Part shown: piece by piece, positions 35,101 through 48,393 of the stretch
Position numbering within the stretch: the first letter of the stretch is position 1
Layout of the letters: each line of letters starts with the position of its first letter
Assembly (NCBI GenBank): GCA_028023455.1
Contig: JAQFVV010000321.1
Span: 498,001-562,000, forward strand
Reading direction: 5' to 3'
DNA from: Epiperipatus broadwayi
Lineage: Eukaryota; Onychophora; Udeonychophora; Euonychophora; Peripatidae
Length of the DNA stretch: 64,000 nt
Position numbers and translations under genes: made by a program
The notes under the pieces: model-generated
Seen by the model: only the letters and a program-made list of their open reading frames with translations
What the model was told of the DNA's origin: nothing
The model's database searches: none

Positions 35101-38100
35101 ATAGAAAGAAAACACTTGAATCAATTGTTTGCCTCAACCATAAAAATAAAATCTTTATATGTGCAACAAGTTGTCTCTATTTTATCACTGAAGGTACAGA
35201 AATATATTTAGGAAAACCTACCACTCTGCAAATGCATAATTATATAGTTAAATCTCTAATGAAATAGTATATATCATAGACATTGTCAAGATTGCAACTT
35301 AACTTTACAAAAGTAAATAAATCCTGCATTAATATTTCAATATATGATTTATTCTGTTTAATATTGTATAATTCATTGTTATATTTGTAACAAGCCTGAT
35401 TGAGCTAAAGCTAGATATGTTTTAATTTTAAAAGCATACAACTATCTTCATTGGTTATTACACAAATTATATTTAATTCTTTACTTATAGGATCTGCAAT
35501 CAAATTTGTTGTTTATATCTTAAACTGTGAATCACATGATTAATACATCACATAACTTTTCTGCTTAAATTATACATATATTTTTAAAACCAGTATTTTA
35601 TTCTATTTCAAAGTCACTTAATTGTAAGTTTGATTAAACAATAAATACTAGACAATAGTATCCACAGAGCTATTTTCAGTGATAAACAATACTATATTTC
35701 TTATTGAAGACAAATAACAGCCAGAAATTAATCTGTAGGTGTAGATCTAATGCTATTACTAATGTACTTTGAGTATTTAAACTTATAGTAGATGGTTCTG
35801 AAAAAAATAAAAGCTAATTTAAAAATACAACTAAATTTTAAGTATTTAATAGTTAATAATGACCCAAAAATAACACTATATCATGAACTTATTCTCTAAG
35901 CTAATGTTGAAAATTGAATTACATTACTATAATAAATTTAATGAATTACCTGCCATTTCTTTGGCCTTCAATTAAAAAGAGGCTTTTTATTAACTAATAT
36001 TGATAATTAGCTGAGTTAAATACATGAAGAATTCTTGAACTTTCTTAGAAAATTTTTGATTGAAAATATTTTTAAATTCCATTCAACAATACACTTTTCA
36101 AATCATATATATACACTAAGTTGTCTGAAAAAATTAGGTGAAATACTGCTACTTTGACACTATTACAGGCATAATAAATAAATGCACTAACCAATATGCA
36201 ATAAAGCATGATGGTTAATATATTTGCCTAAATAAACTTTTATTTAATATAATTTGCATATTAAATGAATTAATCTAAACTGAATTGAGTAAGTATCTTT
36301 AGAAGCAAATTTATCTTAGGATAACTTTTCATAGAATTTTTATAGAGTAGTAGAACTTTGGTAAATAACTTTTTCAGTATGTACAAGTTTGAAATCATTT
36401 AGTGAATAAAATACAGACTGAAGCTTTTGCTACATGTTTAAAAAAAACATGTTATTGCTTTAGAGTTATTTTTTATAATACAGATACAACTTTACATGAT
36501 TGATTTCTGGGAACTATTTCCAGAATAACTATTTCCTGAATTTAATCTTATTTTGTATATAAAACAAATATGCTCTGTACTTTAAATATGGATATAAAGA
36601 AGGTGAATCCTTCTTTGAGAGACAAGAGCTTACTTTGTGGTTGTTATTGAAACCCTCATGGAAATGATTAATTTTTCCACCTATAATAAGAATTAGATTG
36701 TATATGTATATTAAGTTCTTTGGCTGAAGGTAGATAAATAATTATTAATAGTTGTATTGTGACTATGCAACAAGATATGGTCATCTTTTTTGGTTTACTG
36801 CTTCAAAAATTTCTTTAATACAAGAAAGAATTCAGTCGCTTCAAAATAGATATCAGTTAATATTACAAGCATACACACTCAAGAATAAATTATAATTTAA
36901 TATTAACCCATCAGTTGTTTTAATTTAGATTTTAAAAATATCAGTAAAACGTCATCTGTCCCTATAATTTGTTAACTTTTAATAAAATCCAAAGACAAAT
37001 TAAGGTAAATACTTGAGCAAATATTACTAAGTTAGAGATTGTAGCAGCAAGCTTTAACTCAATTAATTTTTAGTTTGAAATTTGAAGTTATCCTAGAGGA
37101 TTGTATAATAAAAAGTTTTCCTGAGAAGTACAAGTCACTTTCAATAGCTTCATATAAACTAACTTCAATTTATTTATTATAGATGACGATGTTATCAGTT
37201 ATAAATAGACAATTTAAAAAGAAATTTTTAAAATAGTCAATATTTACATTTGTTATAACAATTATTTACAATCGTAATATTAACAACATATACATTATTT
37301 TACTGTATATTTTATATTGTTTTATAGAATCAGAACTTCTTTGTCTAAACTTCAAATATCAAAGGACTTTTCTTTTTTTACAAATCACATTTGATTCATT
37401 GGTGATTTACTAGGAATAAATTTTTTTATTTTGTAATTTATAACATTTGCAAAAAATCAAGTTGCTAATGGCTAATTTTTTAATGTTCTTGTTTTCATAT
37501 TGTTATAGTTTTTTTTTTTTTTTAAGTAACAGCAATTTTGTTAAGCATAATTCTGAAAACAAAACTTCTGCTAATATTTTATTGGTCTCTTCCTGCTATC
37601 TTAAATCTATATCATAAAACAAAATGATGTGTTATCTTTTCAAATATATCATATGAAACACACATCTAATTATGTGTGTATGAGTGTATCATCCATATGT
37701 GCGTGTTCTTTACACAGGTTTTCTTTCTTTTTTTAATTTAACTGAATGCACTTTCCGTGGAAGCAACCTTAAACATAGCTCTCATGTTTCATATTACTGC
37801 TGCTTTTTTATAATCCCTTTTAATTATGCAAGATATATAAATCACTTCTCTTAAATATTCCATCGATGGGATAATTGAATTATGTTTTCTGTTTTATTTA
37901 TCACGTTTTTGTAGTTGTCTATAAACCAAGCTTATTTTAATTTTGTTTTCCAGGAGTCGCATTGTATGCTCACCAAATTGATTGCCTGTGTATCAACACT
38001 ATGGCTGTGATGTTCTCTTGTGGTCACTAGTCACAAAATATCAACTTTAGGCTGCTTATATAAATATTTGGGCTACAATACTTTTGTTGCAACACAAAGC

Positions 38101-38255
38101 CATGGATCAGCATGCCTTGAGTCCAAAATTGGTAAATAAAATAAAAAAGATTTGCAAGTCAAAATATAACATGAGAAAATCTCCAGTAGGGTAATAAATA
38201 ATTCAAAAGATCAATTAGAAAAGTAAAAAACAACACATATAGCATATGAGATCCA
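32116..38255. other. gene desert, 6.1 kb
   Basis: No exon, RNA gene or transposon protein was recognised on either strand. Only short A/T homopolymers and a short CA/TA run near 34450 are visible. It may be intergenic or a large intron. Confidence 0.45.
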
Positions 38256-38345
38256 GTGCAACAGCTCAGTCGGTTTGCACAGTCATATATTATAGTGAAT
38301 CAAGGATCAATATCACAACCAGAGTAGCACAGCACAAATATTTAT
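38256..38345 (+). repeat. tRNA-derived SINE head
   Basis: CAGCTCAGTCGG at 38262-38273 is a strong match to the pol III A box (tRNA D-arm). GGATCAATATC at 38304-38314 is a weaker B box at an acceptable spacing of about 40. This suggests a decayed tRNA-derived SINE. The downstream frame 38382-38717 has no recognised product. Confidence 0.45.
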
Positions 38346-41172
38346 ATAAGTGCAGCTAAAAATAATTCTGAATATAAGTCTGTGTTTTGGAACTACCAGA
38401 AACAATCAGAACAACCAATGATCAATCAAGTTGGTGTGTATAGAATGCATGACACATCGGGAAAAAATGCAAAAGAAGCTTGGTTTAGAGACAATCATAA
38501 GAATGTGAAGATAAAAGAGAAAACAGCTTCAATTATCACACCGATGGAATATTTAAACGAACTGATTTACATAATTAAGAGGAATTATAAATTAAGCAGT
38601 AATATTGCGAAACATAAGATATATTTGGATGGATCCGGTCTCTATCTACCTAAATTATTTATTTTAATTATTATAAACTATATTATAGTCGAGGACAAGA
38701 TTCCCCAGGATGTGTGATAAGCTCACAGTGCGCTCAATTAAATTAAGAAAAGAAGTAAAAACCACTTTGTAACGCATATACACATACGAAATCAATGTAC
38801 AAGCTAAGAAAAAAATTAACATTATATGTATGTGTGCATATATGTGCAAGAAAGAAAGACCCAAGGAAAATACATTCAATTTTACTTTCAGTATCGATTT
38901 TTTTTTTTTTTACAAAAATAGATTTAATAATTGTTCCCATATTTAGTTTTCTACTATAAATCAATCCCGAAATTATGTAGCGTAATTTAAATATACTTGA
39001 AAAATAAATTTTAGTAAATCCTAAAGTGCTCTTCAAAATTTTCTTTTCTCAGAGCCTGAAAATAGAATTAAATAAAAAAAGTAACTGTTCATTTAGGCAT
39101 ATGAGCGTAGTAAGTAAAGAAATAGGAAATATAAGGAATTAGTATGGACTATATTATGTTTAATTGCTACATGAAAATCAATTTAAAATTTAAAAAAACT
39201 ATGACTTAACACTCTCATCACATCTACTTAATAGTTTCGTTTTTATGTGACTTTAAAAATGCTAAAATTCTTTAGATTTTTTAAATGTAATTCTAAAATT
39301 GCTGGATTGGCTAGAAAAGCAAATACTGTAGATTAGAAATGAGTGGATAGCTTTTTACACAGATTCATCAAGAGGTGCAATTGTTCAGGTAATGTGTTTT
39401 GTAAAAATCTACATATGAATTTGATGAAGGCATATAACTTCAAAGTCTATACCATTTATACAATTCCATAAGAAGACTGACCTTTTATTTATAAATATAT
39501 TTTTATATTTTAGGGATTTATTCAATGTTATAACTTCAAAAACTTGCTTTATCAAATCTTTAAAAGACAAAATATTTTACTTTATAACTTTTGTCAGTTT
39601 TTGATTAAAATGGTGCAAAATCAGATTTTAGAGACTAAACCAATTTTTTGCTATAATTATAAAAATAAATTAAATAATGGTTTGCAAACGGATAAAAGAT
39701 TCGGAATTCATGATAAAAAGTGATTAACCATAAATTTCCAAAAATCAATAGAGTTAAATGATGATTGAATACATTTTATTGATATAAAATATCGGAAATT
39801 TTAACGAATAAGTTATTTTTATGGATATGAATTCATATTTTCCTTAGAATCTTGATTTGATCATTCCTTATGTGCAAAAGTTGTTGTTATAGCAAACCCT
39901 TTTAGGATCAGAAGGTTAACAAAAATTTTAAATAAAAAAGCTTTGTAAAAAAAAGTTCTAATTACAGTCGATGTTTTTTTTTTTTTTTTTTGAGATACAG
40001 ATCAATTTTTATTATATATCAGCTTCCAATATGAGACACAATTTAGTCATTAACACACATACACTATATATATATATATCAAAGACTTTCATTGACAAAA
40101 GATGTAAAACTAGTTTTCTGGGTGTTCCATTATTGTCACCAGTTTAGGTTATGGCTTTTGCATATAAATTTTATAAGTCAACTAAACCAATACCAATATG
40201 ATCACACTTTTATTATCTGCACAGAAACAAAATATCAGAAAAACAAAATTTACTTAAACAAAAACTTTACCTTGGGTTGATTTTAAAATTAAAAAAAAAA
40301 AAGATCAAGCAAAATAAAATTTTGAACATTTTGGTTAAATTTTAACATAAAAGATTTAAAATTTTTATAAAGTAGGAGTGAAAAGTACATTTTATTTTCT
40401 GATTTCAAAAAACTGATTTATAGAAATTATCTTTCTTAAGTACACAATCCCCGAGAAATAATATGCTTGCAAATCTCCTGATTTAATGTGGAATCAAATA
40501 ATGGAATGCCAAAACAGCAGTCTAACAGATAAATTTTACTAAGCTGAAATTATTATTCTAAAATCAGTTCCAACCTGATTTATAAGTGTTGCACCACCCG
40601 AGTAAAGATCATAACTAAGGACTTCCAGTCTAAAGGAAATTGGATTAGATTTTTCGTGTGTATGATCTAAATATAGAAATGATATTATACAAATATCCAT
40701 TATTCTATCACAATTAGCATAGAAAGATAATTGATGGAGAGGTCTTATATTAACTGATATGACTGAATATAGTAAAAACAAGAGGGAGAAAAAAGACTGT
40801 AACAGAAATAGTATTTAGCCTTTGATCAACTGACATTCTATTCTGCAAAGCAGAAGATATTCTTGATCAAATACTATTTATTGATTAGTCACAATTAACT
40901 CTCATATCTGAATATTATTCCACTACACACCAACTTTGAATTCCAGTGGTAGCTTGATATAATATTCAACATAATATATAATAATATAAAATACAAAACA
41001 GAATTTAAATATATTAAATGAAATAATTAAACCGAGTATACTTTCGACTAAGCATATACATCATAATCATAGTTATGATGCACATGTGTCAAAGTATCCT
41101 TGATTTAATTGCTTTCATTTAATATGTTTAAATTGAATTTTGATATTTCGTAATTATTATTAATAATAACAG
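38346..41172. other. no gene recognised
   Basis: Contains the 111-codon frame 38382-38717 (MFWNYQKQSEQPMINQVG and onward), which I could not assign, and otherwise AT-rich sequence with T-runs near 38900 and 39980. Confidence 0.4.
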
Positions 41173-41388
41173 AGTAAGGATCCAGATTCAAATCCAATGC
41201 TAGTACTGTCACTGTTCAGGTCAGCAACACCTGAAGAAGAGGGGAGACTAATAACTCTCGAAATGTTGTGCATATACTAACCTGTTTGATGTGCTATTAC
41301 TAACAGTTGAATGTATTTGGAATATTTAAATAAAGTTAAATTATACTCATATTAGATAATGGAAATTAGTCCAATATAAAAATACAAC
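41173..41388 (+). repeat. left pseudo-LTR of the large Penelope-like element
   Basis: Direct repeat of 48355-48555. Shared blocks in order: CCAGATTCAAATC (CCAGGTTCGAATC on the right), CAGCAACACCTGAAGAAG, GTTGTGCATATACTAACCT (ATTGTGCATATACTAACCT on the right), TGTGCTATTACTAACAG and TAGTCCAATATAAAAATA. Direct pseudo-LTRs are typical of Penelope-like elements. Confidence 0.75.
41226..41275 (+). ncRNA. hammerhead-ribozyme-like motif (left)
   Basis: CTGAAGA at 41231-41237 and GAAA at 41260-41263 are separated by 22 bases, with CTC/GAG-type complementarity between them. Penelope-like elements are known to carry hammerhead motifs of the CUGANGA...GAAA form in their pseudo-LTRs. Stem II is imperfect here, so the copy may be inactive. 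Confidence 0.4.
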
Positions 41389-41509
41389 TAGAACATCATC
41401 ATCACAAACCTTCCGAAAAACATTAAGTATTTGGTATGGACCCGATACTATATCAAAGTTTAGACATTATAAAAAATGATGTCTAAAGCTGGCCAAAGTA
41501 GAAAATCAT

Positions 41510-42092
41510 TTAACTTTCTTATGTAAATGAGATATTTATTTTATATAGCATGATGTTTTTGTAAACTGTAATAGTAATAATTAGCCATTAAGCTACCGCA
41601 CATGTGCTTTCTGGATTTTTAACTATAAATGAATACTCTCACTTCCAAACACAGGATAAAGTATTTATTTATAGTTAAAAATCCACAAAGCACATGTGCA
41701 TTAGCTCAATGGATGATTATTACTATTACTGTTTATAAAAACATTGTGCTATATAAAATAAATATGTCATTTACATATGTTTAATTTCAACTAAGAATGA
41801 CGTATAGTAAATTCTAATAAATTTTGCAAGCTTCATTCATTCAGGCACAGTAAAGGTAATTTAAAGTGATTGTTTAACATCTTCACACATCTTCACCCTC
41901 TCATTCCCAAATGCTTAAGATTTTCCCACACATAAATGTTTGGATAGAAAGGAAGGATAGATGGATTCATTCTATCTTTTCACAAAGACTTTATCTTGTG
42001 TTTGGAAGTGAGAGCATTTATAGTTAAAAATCCACAAAGCATATGTGTTAGCTTAATGGCTAATTATTACTATTAACTTTCTTATGTAAATG
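41510..42092. repeat. three-arm foldback between pseudo-LTR and PLE ORF
   Basis: Arm 1 (41521-41633) is inverted against arm 2 (41661-41776), sharing the TTTTAACTATAAAT/ATTTATAGTTAAAA core and CACATGTGC. A third arm (41999-42092) repeats the inverted form, including TGTTTGGAAGTGAGAG and TTTCTTATGTAAATG. No coding capacity. Confidence 0.7.
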
Positions 42093-42288
42093 TAAATCTG
42101 AAGGGATAATTCCAAAATGTTTGCAATTAAAACCTCCAATTCACTCCCAGAGACCTGAGAAAATTACTCAGAGAACAGGTGAAGCTCTGTTAAAAGAAAC
42201 AATAAATGCTCAAAGGTTTTGTATCAAACATTGCATTCCATTAATAATGTATAATGCTCTCTAAAAAATAAACACTGATGAAGACTAC

Positions 42289-43373
42289 ATGAAAGTTTCC
42301 CAAACAGTAAGAAAATCATATTCTACATTACATGGAAAAAGAAAAGAATGCCAAAAGAAGAAACTTGCTAACCTACATGGGCATATCAAAAATCATAATG
42401 TACCAATTTCATCTGTTAAAAATCTCAGTTCTAAACATCTAATAGATACTGAAATATTTATTCTTGAAAGAGGATTAAACTGTGCCATAACACCATCCAA
42501 TATCTCTTTATTAGATATAATGGCAGTCACTGAGAAAATCACTCAAAAATTGCCTTTAGAAGAAGCAGAAGAATTACACTGGAGAATAAAAAGAATACTT
42601 GATAAGCAACAAAAATTGAGGTTAAAATATATCCTATAGTGAGAGGAAAGCAATTAAATCTCTCAAAGTACATAAATCTATAATTATTCTTCCTGCTGAC
42701 AAAGGCAATGCAACAGTTATAATGGATACAACTAATTATGACAACAAAATACAAGAACTTCTCATAGCAGGCCAATATAGAAAAATGGCAAAACATCTGA
42801 TACCAAGTACAGAAACAAAGTTACAAACATTACTCAGTAAGCATCACAGATACTTCACTGATTCAGAAAAAAGTAAAATAACATCATATTTCAGCAAAAT
42901 TCCTCATCTTTATGGTCAACCTAAAATCTATAAGGATCATGTTCCATTAAGACCTATTGTTAGTTTTAGAGATTCTCCTTGCCAAAATTTGGTAAGATTT
43001 CTTCTCAAAATTCTAAGTCCCTTGGCATACAAGACCCAGCTCTTTGTCAAGGAGTTTAGACACTTTGTAGAATTAAGCAAGAACATGAAAATTGAAAGAA
43101 CTTACTTATTGGTAAGCTTTGATATGGAAAGTTTATTAATGAATGTACCATGTGAAGAAGCATTGTCTATTATAAGGAAAAGATTAAATGGTGATAATAG
43201 TTTACAAATTTGATAGTATAATTAACATTCTGCATAAAAACAACATACTTTCAATCTAACATAGAATTTTTCCAAGAAAATCAAGGAATGGCCATGGGCT
43301 CACCATTGTTTCCCCTGATTAGCAATATTTATATGGAATAACATGAAACCTTAGCCATAAAAACTACTCCATA
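42289..43373 (+). pseudogene. Penelope-like element: N-terminal and reverse transcriptase part, interrupted
   Basis: The element copies RNA into DNA at a nuclease-cut site. 42289-42639 gives the conserved N-terminal segment with VKNLSSKHLIDTEIFILERG and LNCAITPSN. After a frameshift, 42660-43213 gives IIILPADKGNATVIMD, then HLYGQPKIYKDHVPLRPIVS (RT motifs 1-2) and VSFDMESLLMNVP (motif A region with the first catalytic Asp). A further break leads to FFQENQGMAMGSPLFPLISN (motif B) near 43270-43330 and a stop at YME*. The sequence ends within motif B-C at ...KTTPY, exactly where the 3.9 kb insertion begins. The rest resumes at 47310. It is dead from stops and frameshifts, with the insertion on top. 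Confidence 0.85.
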
Positions 43374-43374
43374 T
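43371..43374. repeat. possible 4-bp duplication at the insertion, left
   Basis: ATAT precedes the insertion, and ATAT recurs at 47310-47313, after which the polymerase frame resumes at CCACCTAAAGTTTGG. Confidence 0.45.
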
Positions 43375-44845
43375 TGAAGCAATCAGTGTGTATGCACACA
43401 CAGAGCTTCATGATATTTGTTTAAAAATGATATAAATCTAGGTTGATAGATCAAATAGCTAATTTTTCATTTTCGTTAGAAAATGATATACAGATGTGTG
43501 TGTGTGGGTTATTGAATGAGAGGGCATGTATATATATTGTTTGGTTGAAATACATTTTTTAAGTTATATATTTGGAAAAGAAAATATATATTTTCTTTGT
43601 CTGTATATTTTTCCTAAAAAAGGAAATGGAAAAATAAGTTGACTCATTCTTTCTTTGCAAATAACATTTTTATGGGATTGTTTTTGAAAAATTTGGAAAA
43701 ATATAGTTGCATTGACATATTAATTATTTCTCATCTTTAGGGGGCAGTTAAAATTTTTGTACCTTAATTTAATCTTGATAGTATTTTGCTAACTAGTGTA
43801 AATTAATAATCAGCCAACTGGTATATTTTGTGTTCTAATAAAAGTTGAGTCTGGAGGCAGTTATGATACCTGGGTTAAGAGGGAAAATAAGAGAAAACAA
43901 AGACTAGACATGATTTTTGGTTTGCTGAGTAAAGTTTTTTTTTAAAAGTTACAAGCTTATAAATACTAGGTTATTTTTCTAGATAGCCAGTCAAATTCAC
44001 TCTCTCTAATGTACCATTGAATGTAAACTGATGTCAGATAATCATCATGACTTCTGAGTAGATGAGTTTAGCATCACTCTTGAAAATCTCCGAAAGGAAG
44101 AAAGTGTATCTGTGGAGAGGAAAAACCTATTGATTCCATGTTGCTGCTACCAGGAGGAAATGGAGAACATGCCAACTTTGAATCCAGCCTGCCTATGTCC
44201 AGTAAGGCCAAAGGTCAGTCCAGAAATAAGTATTAACCAGTGAGAAGACAGTTGTCCTATCAAAGGGATCCTCAAACAATGCAAGTATAAACTTTCAATC
44301 TTTAAAAAAAAAATTAAAAATGCCTTCTATAAAAAACTCTAGAATATTTAAATTTAAATTCCTCAGATTCAGAACTGCTTGGTTAAAAGACTTTATTCCA
44401 AAGGGAGAATGTATTTTAAAAAGGACAGTGATATATATATATATGAGTGTAGTAATTTTTTTTAGCAAGTCAATCTATGTTATAACTATATTTCTACTTA
44501 TTAATGGTAAAAAAGGGATTTTAATGTCTAATTCTGAATGGAACAAAAATGCTATAAAGTTTATAAATACAGCTTTTATTATTCATTTTGAGATATGCCA
44601 CGTATGTTTTCATTAGTTATAAAAATCTTTACTTTATTGATTAATTTTATCTATGCCAACTCAGCAAGTATGGCAGATGATATTTTTACTATTAAACCAA
44701 TTTATGCATAAATTCGTTTGTTTATCTCAAATCTTAAATGGGAGAATGGTAATTATTTTATAATTTCAAAGTAACAAACAGTCACACTTGAATTTCTTAA
44801 ATCATTTGTCCAATTCTTGCTAGTTAAAATGTCATTTATTGTGGG

Positions 44846-45210
44846 GTTCAGATTGACCTTAGGTCAACATGGGTGTGACAATAATCTTGGCCTCAGGGTG
44901 GCCTTTGAGCATTCCATCATCAGATTTTCAATTGGATGGACGGTTGAAGAGTTGGAGTGTGGAGTGGATTGAAGCCTGTCCATTAAACTATGAGAATAGT
45001 CTATCTTAATATATATCTGAGCACTTATACTATATATGTGTGTAAAGATGATAGTCTGGACCAACTGATGATTGCTGGTTTAACATGAAATACGTATATT
45101 GGTGATTATTTATCTTTTCAGCATATATGTGTTTAGGTGTATCAGTGTTATTAGATAGAGTGGAGAGAGGTGGGTGGTGTGGAAGTCTGTGCTCATATAC
45201 CTTATATTAA
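44846..45210. repeat. short interspersed repeat family S, copy 4 (long form, inverted)
   Basis: Reverse complement of 30876-31230 along most of its length: CAGATTGACCTTAGGTCAAC at one end and GAAGTCTGTGCTCATATACC at the other. Confidence 0.75.
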
Positions 45211-45484
45211 AAAAAGAGAGAAAATCAAATATCTGAATTAAAATTTGCCATTTACTAGCATATATGTAATTACAGTACCTCGTTAATAAAATTAAGAATA
45301 TAAATGAGTGTTAAAATCATTATCTATTTAGTTTATATTTGATTAAGATTCTTTATGACAATTAAATGAAATAATATATATATATATGCATTTATTTATG
45401 GGTTAAAAAATATAATAATCATGCTTCTTTTTCTTAAATGTAAAATGGGCCATATTACTTATAAAAGAATGTGATCATCTTGCT

Positions 45485-45510
45485 ATATATATATATATAT
45501 ATATATATTG
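45485..45510. repeat. TA microsatellite
   Basis: A run of 13 TA units. Confidence 0.85.
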
Positions 45511-45859
45511 ACGCATACATTTAGGGGAAAAGTACTATCTCAGCAGTCATATTTTTTGCCTCCTTAGCAATTTATGATGGTAATTTTGTAATTAAGCTTT
45601 ATATTTAAGGTCATGGGCGTTTTATAGCCTATAAAATATGATTATCTTAAATTTTCACATTATTACTTGTTATCTACACAAATATGAGTTAATGCTTTTT
45701 GGGGGCAAATATATCAGTGTTACTTGGTAGAATGATCTGTGCCTATGTGCTTTTAATAATGAATATATGTCGAGTGACATTATGCGAGCTGCCAGACCGA
45801 TATTTTACTGCTCCTGGAGGTATCCATGTTTTGAGCTGATAAATGGGTACTTTATGACA

Positions 45860-46045
45860 ATAGATATTCATAGCTCATGCTCCAGTTCTTTTTACACATG
45901 ACACACTGACTGTGAATGTGTCTTCATAGAAACATTATTACTTGATATGGAGATTGGCCATCTAGCCAATGCCAATAATAATATAGCCAGCACAAGATTC
46001 AAACCTAGATACCACTGTCTTCTGTAATTAGATTTCTTAATCATA
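45860..46045 (-). repeat. possible tRNA-like SINE fragment
   Basis: On the minus strand, CTAGGTTTGAATCTTG contains a B-box-like GGTTTGAATCT. The A box is not convincing. Confidence 0.3.
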
Positions 46046-46215
46046 TCTGTTAGTAATGTTGTGTGGAATAGATAAACCATATTTATCATACAATTGTTAA
46101 TAATAAAGAGAGCTATAATTATGCTTTGTTTCATAACTCCTGCTGGGAATACTAAAAGTAAATATAATAATAAAAAAATACTTAGCTTCCCCTATGTATG
46201 TGAATCAATTTATTA

Positions 46216-46268
46216 TATATATATATATATATATATAACATACACATCAATTTATTATATATATATAT
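46216..46268. repeat. two TA microsatellites separated by a short duplicated ATCAATTTATTATA
   Basis: Both runs follow the same ATCAATTTATT lead sequence, so this is a small duplication containing the TA tract. Confidence 0.75.
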
Positions 46269-46339
46269 TTCTGGCCTCTAACTTAATATAACTAGGTATT
46301 GTGTTTACTCTTGACAATTGGCATATTGAAATTATGGTG

Positions 46340-46850
46340 GCATATTTCTTGATCAAAATGTTATCATTGTCAACATATAATTTTTTTATTGCTCACATTT
46401 GTATAATACTGATGTTTAAATATTGTTGTAATAATTGTTTCTGGTTCATTTGTAATACCCATACAGTATCACACTAATTCATAACTGTTGTTGTCATTAT
46501 TGACATGTGATTTCATTGTAATGCTTATGCACTTACCATAATGACACACAAATGTTATTACCATTATCAACTGATAGTTCTTTTATAATGCTCACACACA
46601 TCTAATACTGATGTTTAAATATTGTTATTATTGTTTCTGGTTTATTACTGTTGTTGTCATTATTGACATGTGGTTTCTTTGTAATAATCATACATTTATC
46701 CTACGGATGCATAAATACTGTTACCATTTTAATAGAGAATTCTTTTGTAATGCTCACACATGTATAATAACTGATATTTAAATATTGTTGTAATTATTAA
46801 TTTCTGTTTCATACGTAATGCCCATACATGGATTATAATAAGATCCAAAC
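46340..46850 (+). repeat. degenerate tandem repeat, about 180-bp period
   Basis: GCTCACA followed by a TAATA-CTGAT-TTTAAATATTGTT block occurs near 46393, 46580 and 46754. TTGTTGTCATTATTGACATG occurs near 46486 and 46650. About three diverged units. Confidence 0.6.
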
Positions 46851-47309
46851 ATTATTATTGTTATTTCTATCTTTTACTGAATTTTTGTTAATAAATCATG
46901 TATATCTATGCAGTTGTCATGTCATTCCTTGGTTTACCACATCCATCCAACTATATCTACACTTAATTAAATAATTTATGTGTATGTTCAAAATCTATGA
47001 AATATATAAAATATTATTCTGAGCTGTATCAATGTATTAGGTTCTAATGGGGCTGGTGAGTACCTTAAATTAATTTAATAATTCTAATATAGAATTTGGG
47101 ACTTACCCTGACCACTGGGACTGAAGAAAAACGATTCCCATTAGTAGTATCAGCAGTGTTGGTCATATAGTGGAGGTTTTGGAGCACTGGCAAATAGGTT
47201 AAAACTTAGTACTGTTCTGTGACTACCATATCATGAACATGCTGGGTTTGAAGTACTTTTGCTAGGTCTCTGAATCTTGTTGGCTGATCACATGATTTTG
47301 ACCATTACA

Positions 47310-48270
47310 ATATCCACCTAAAGTTTGGCTTCAGTATGTGGATGATACATTTGTTGTATGGCCACATGGTAAAGCTGCTACAAACTTTCTGTAAACACAT
47401 CAACAATATATCCCCATCAATTAAATTCACAATAGAATCAGAACAAGAACAAATATTGGCATTCTTAAATATTCTTGTGATAAAACTCACTCATGGAAAA
47501 TCAAAACTACAGTTTACTGAAAAACTACACATAGAGAAAAATAGCTAGCCTATACATTGAATCATACCAGAAACACAAAACATGGAGTTAAACTATCATT
47601 ATGGAATGGAGCAAAAGAAGTTTGTTCAGAAACCAGTGATTTGGAAAAAGAAAATATTTATATAGAACAAACTTTTATGAAAAATGGCTATCCATCAGGT
47701 GTTATTAGAAAAATGTTAAATAGACAACAAAAAGAAACATCAAGAGAAAAGACAATTATTGGTACTGTAGTGTACCCATACATTCCAAAAATAGCAGACA
47801 AATTAAGGAAAATTTGCAATCAGTATAACATCAGAACAACTTTCCAGAACCATACCACACTATGAGGAATTCTAACATTTACAAAGCCTAAACTTGAAAT
47901 GCAGAAAAGAAAAAAACTGCATTTATGAAATACCATGTGAATGTGGAAGAACATATATATTGGTGAGACCAGTCATCTCATTGAAAAGCACTTGAAAGAA
48001 CACAAACTGATGATTAGAAGAGAGAAAACAGATGTGTCTAAGGTAGCAGAACATGTATATGCCAATGAACATATGTTCAATTGGGAAAATACAAAAATAT
48101 TGGATAGAGAAGAAAAGGTACAAATAAGAAAATTTATAAGAAGCTGCTCACTTGACAATGGCAAAAAATTCCATAAGCAATATAGTGTGACTATATGTAA
48201 TATATGCAAACCACTAATCAACTTTGCTCTTAGGAAAAAGTGGAGAAATCAGGAGGAACCTCATAGATAA
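47310..48270 (+). pseudogene. Penelope-like element: catalytic motif C, thumb and GIY-YIG part
   Basis: Resumes the polymerase at PPKVWLQYVDDTFVVWPHG, containing the catalytic YVDD. Then come thumb segments (INNISPSIKFTIESEQEQIL, AFLNILVIK), THTDR-type and GVKLSLWNGAKEVCSE segments, and NGYPSGVIRKML at 47557-47865. After more breaks the nuclease begins near 47920 with CECGRTYI, then YIGETSHLIEKHLKEHK, VAEHVYANEHMFNWENTKIL and a REEKVQIRKFI helix where the catalytic Glu is expected. In the intact family this order gives RT then GIY-YIG. At least four frame changes or stops make it non-functional. Confidence 0.85.
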
Positions 48271-48301
48271 GTAAATGAATTTTCTACTGACTGTTGCCTT
48301 T

Positions 48302-48393
48302 GGCAGAATGACTCAGTTGGTTAGGAGGTTATCTTAAAATTCAATATTCAAGAATCTAAGGGTCCAGGTTCGAATCTCATGCTAGTTCTGTCA
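48302..48393 (+). repeat. tRNA-like segment overlapping the right pseudo-LTR
   Basis: GGCAGAA at the start and TTCTGTC at the end can form a 7-bp acceptor-like stem. TGACTCAGTTGG at 48309-48320 matches the A box and GGTTCGAATCT at 48367-48377 the B box. The T-arm does not fold correctly next to the stem, so this is a tRNA relic or SINE-like sequence rather than a functional tRNA gene. Confidence 0.45.

Larger units (their letters stand above)
43375..47309. mobile_element. 3.9 kb insertion of unknown type splitting the PLE reverse transcriptase
   Basis: The Penelope-like polymerase is cut between ...KTTPY and PPKVWLQYVDD; all sequence between is foreign to it. The insert starts TGAAGCAATC and ends CCATTACA, with ATAT on both sides. 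I see no LTRs, no clear terminal inverted repeats and no transposase. It contains a copy of repeat family S, a tRNA-like fragment, TA runs and a degenerate tandem repeat, so it may be composite, with later insertions in an original element. Confidence 0.55.

Noticed and set aside
43375-47309. LTR retrotransposon as the identity of the 3.9 kb insert (TG...CA ends, ATAT on both sides)
   Set aside because: No direct repeat of either end was found inside the insert and no gag or pol text is visible.
48302-48393. Functional tRNA gene
   Set aside because: The T-arm does not fold adjacent to the acceptor stem and the spacing between boxes is long.
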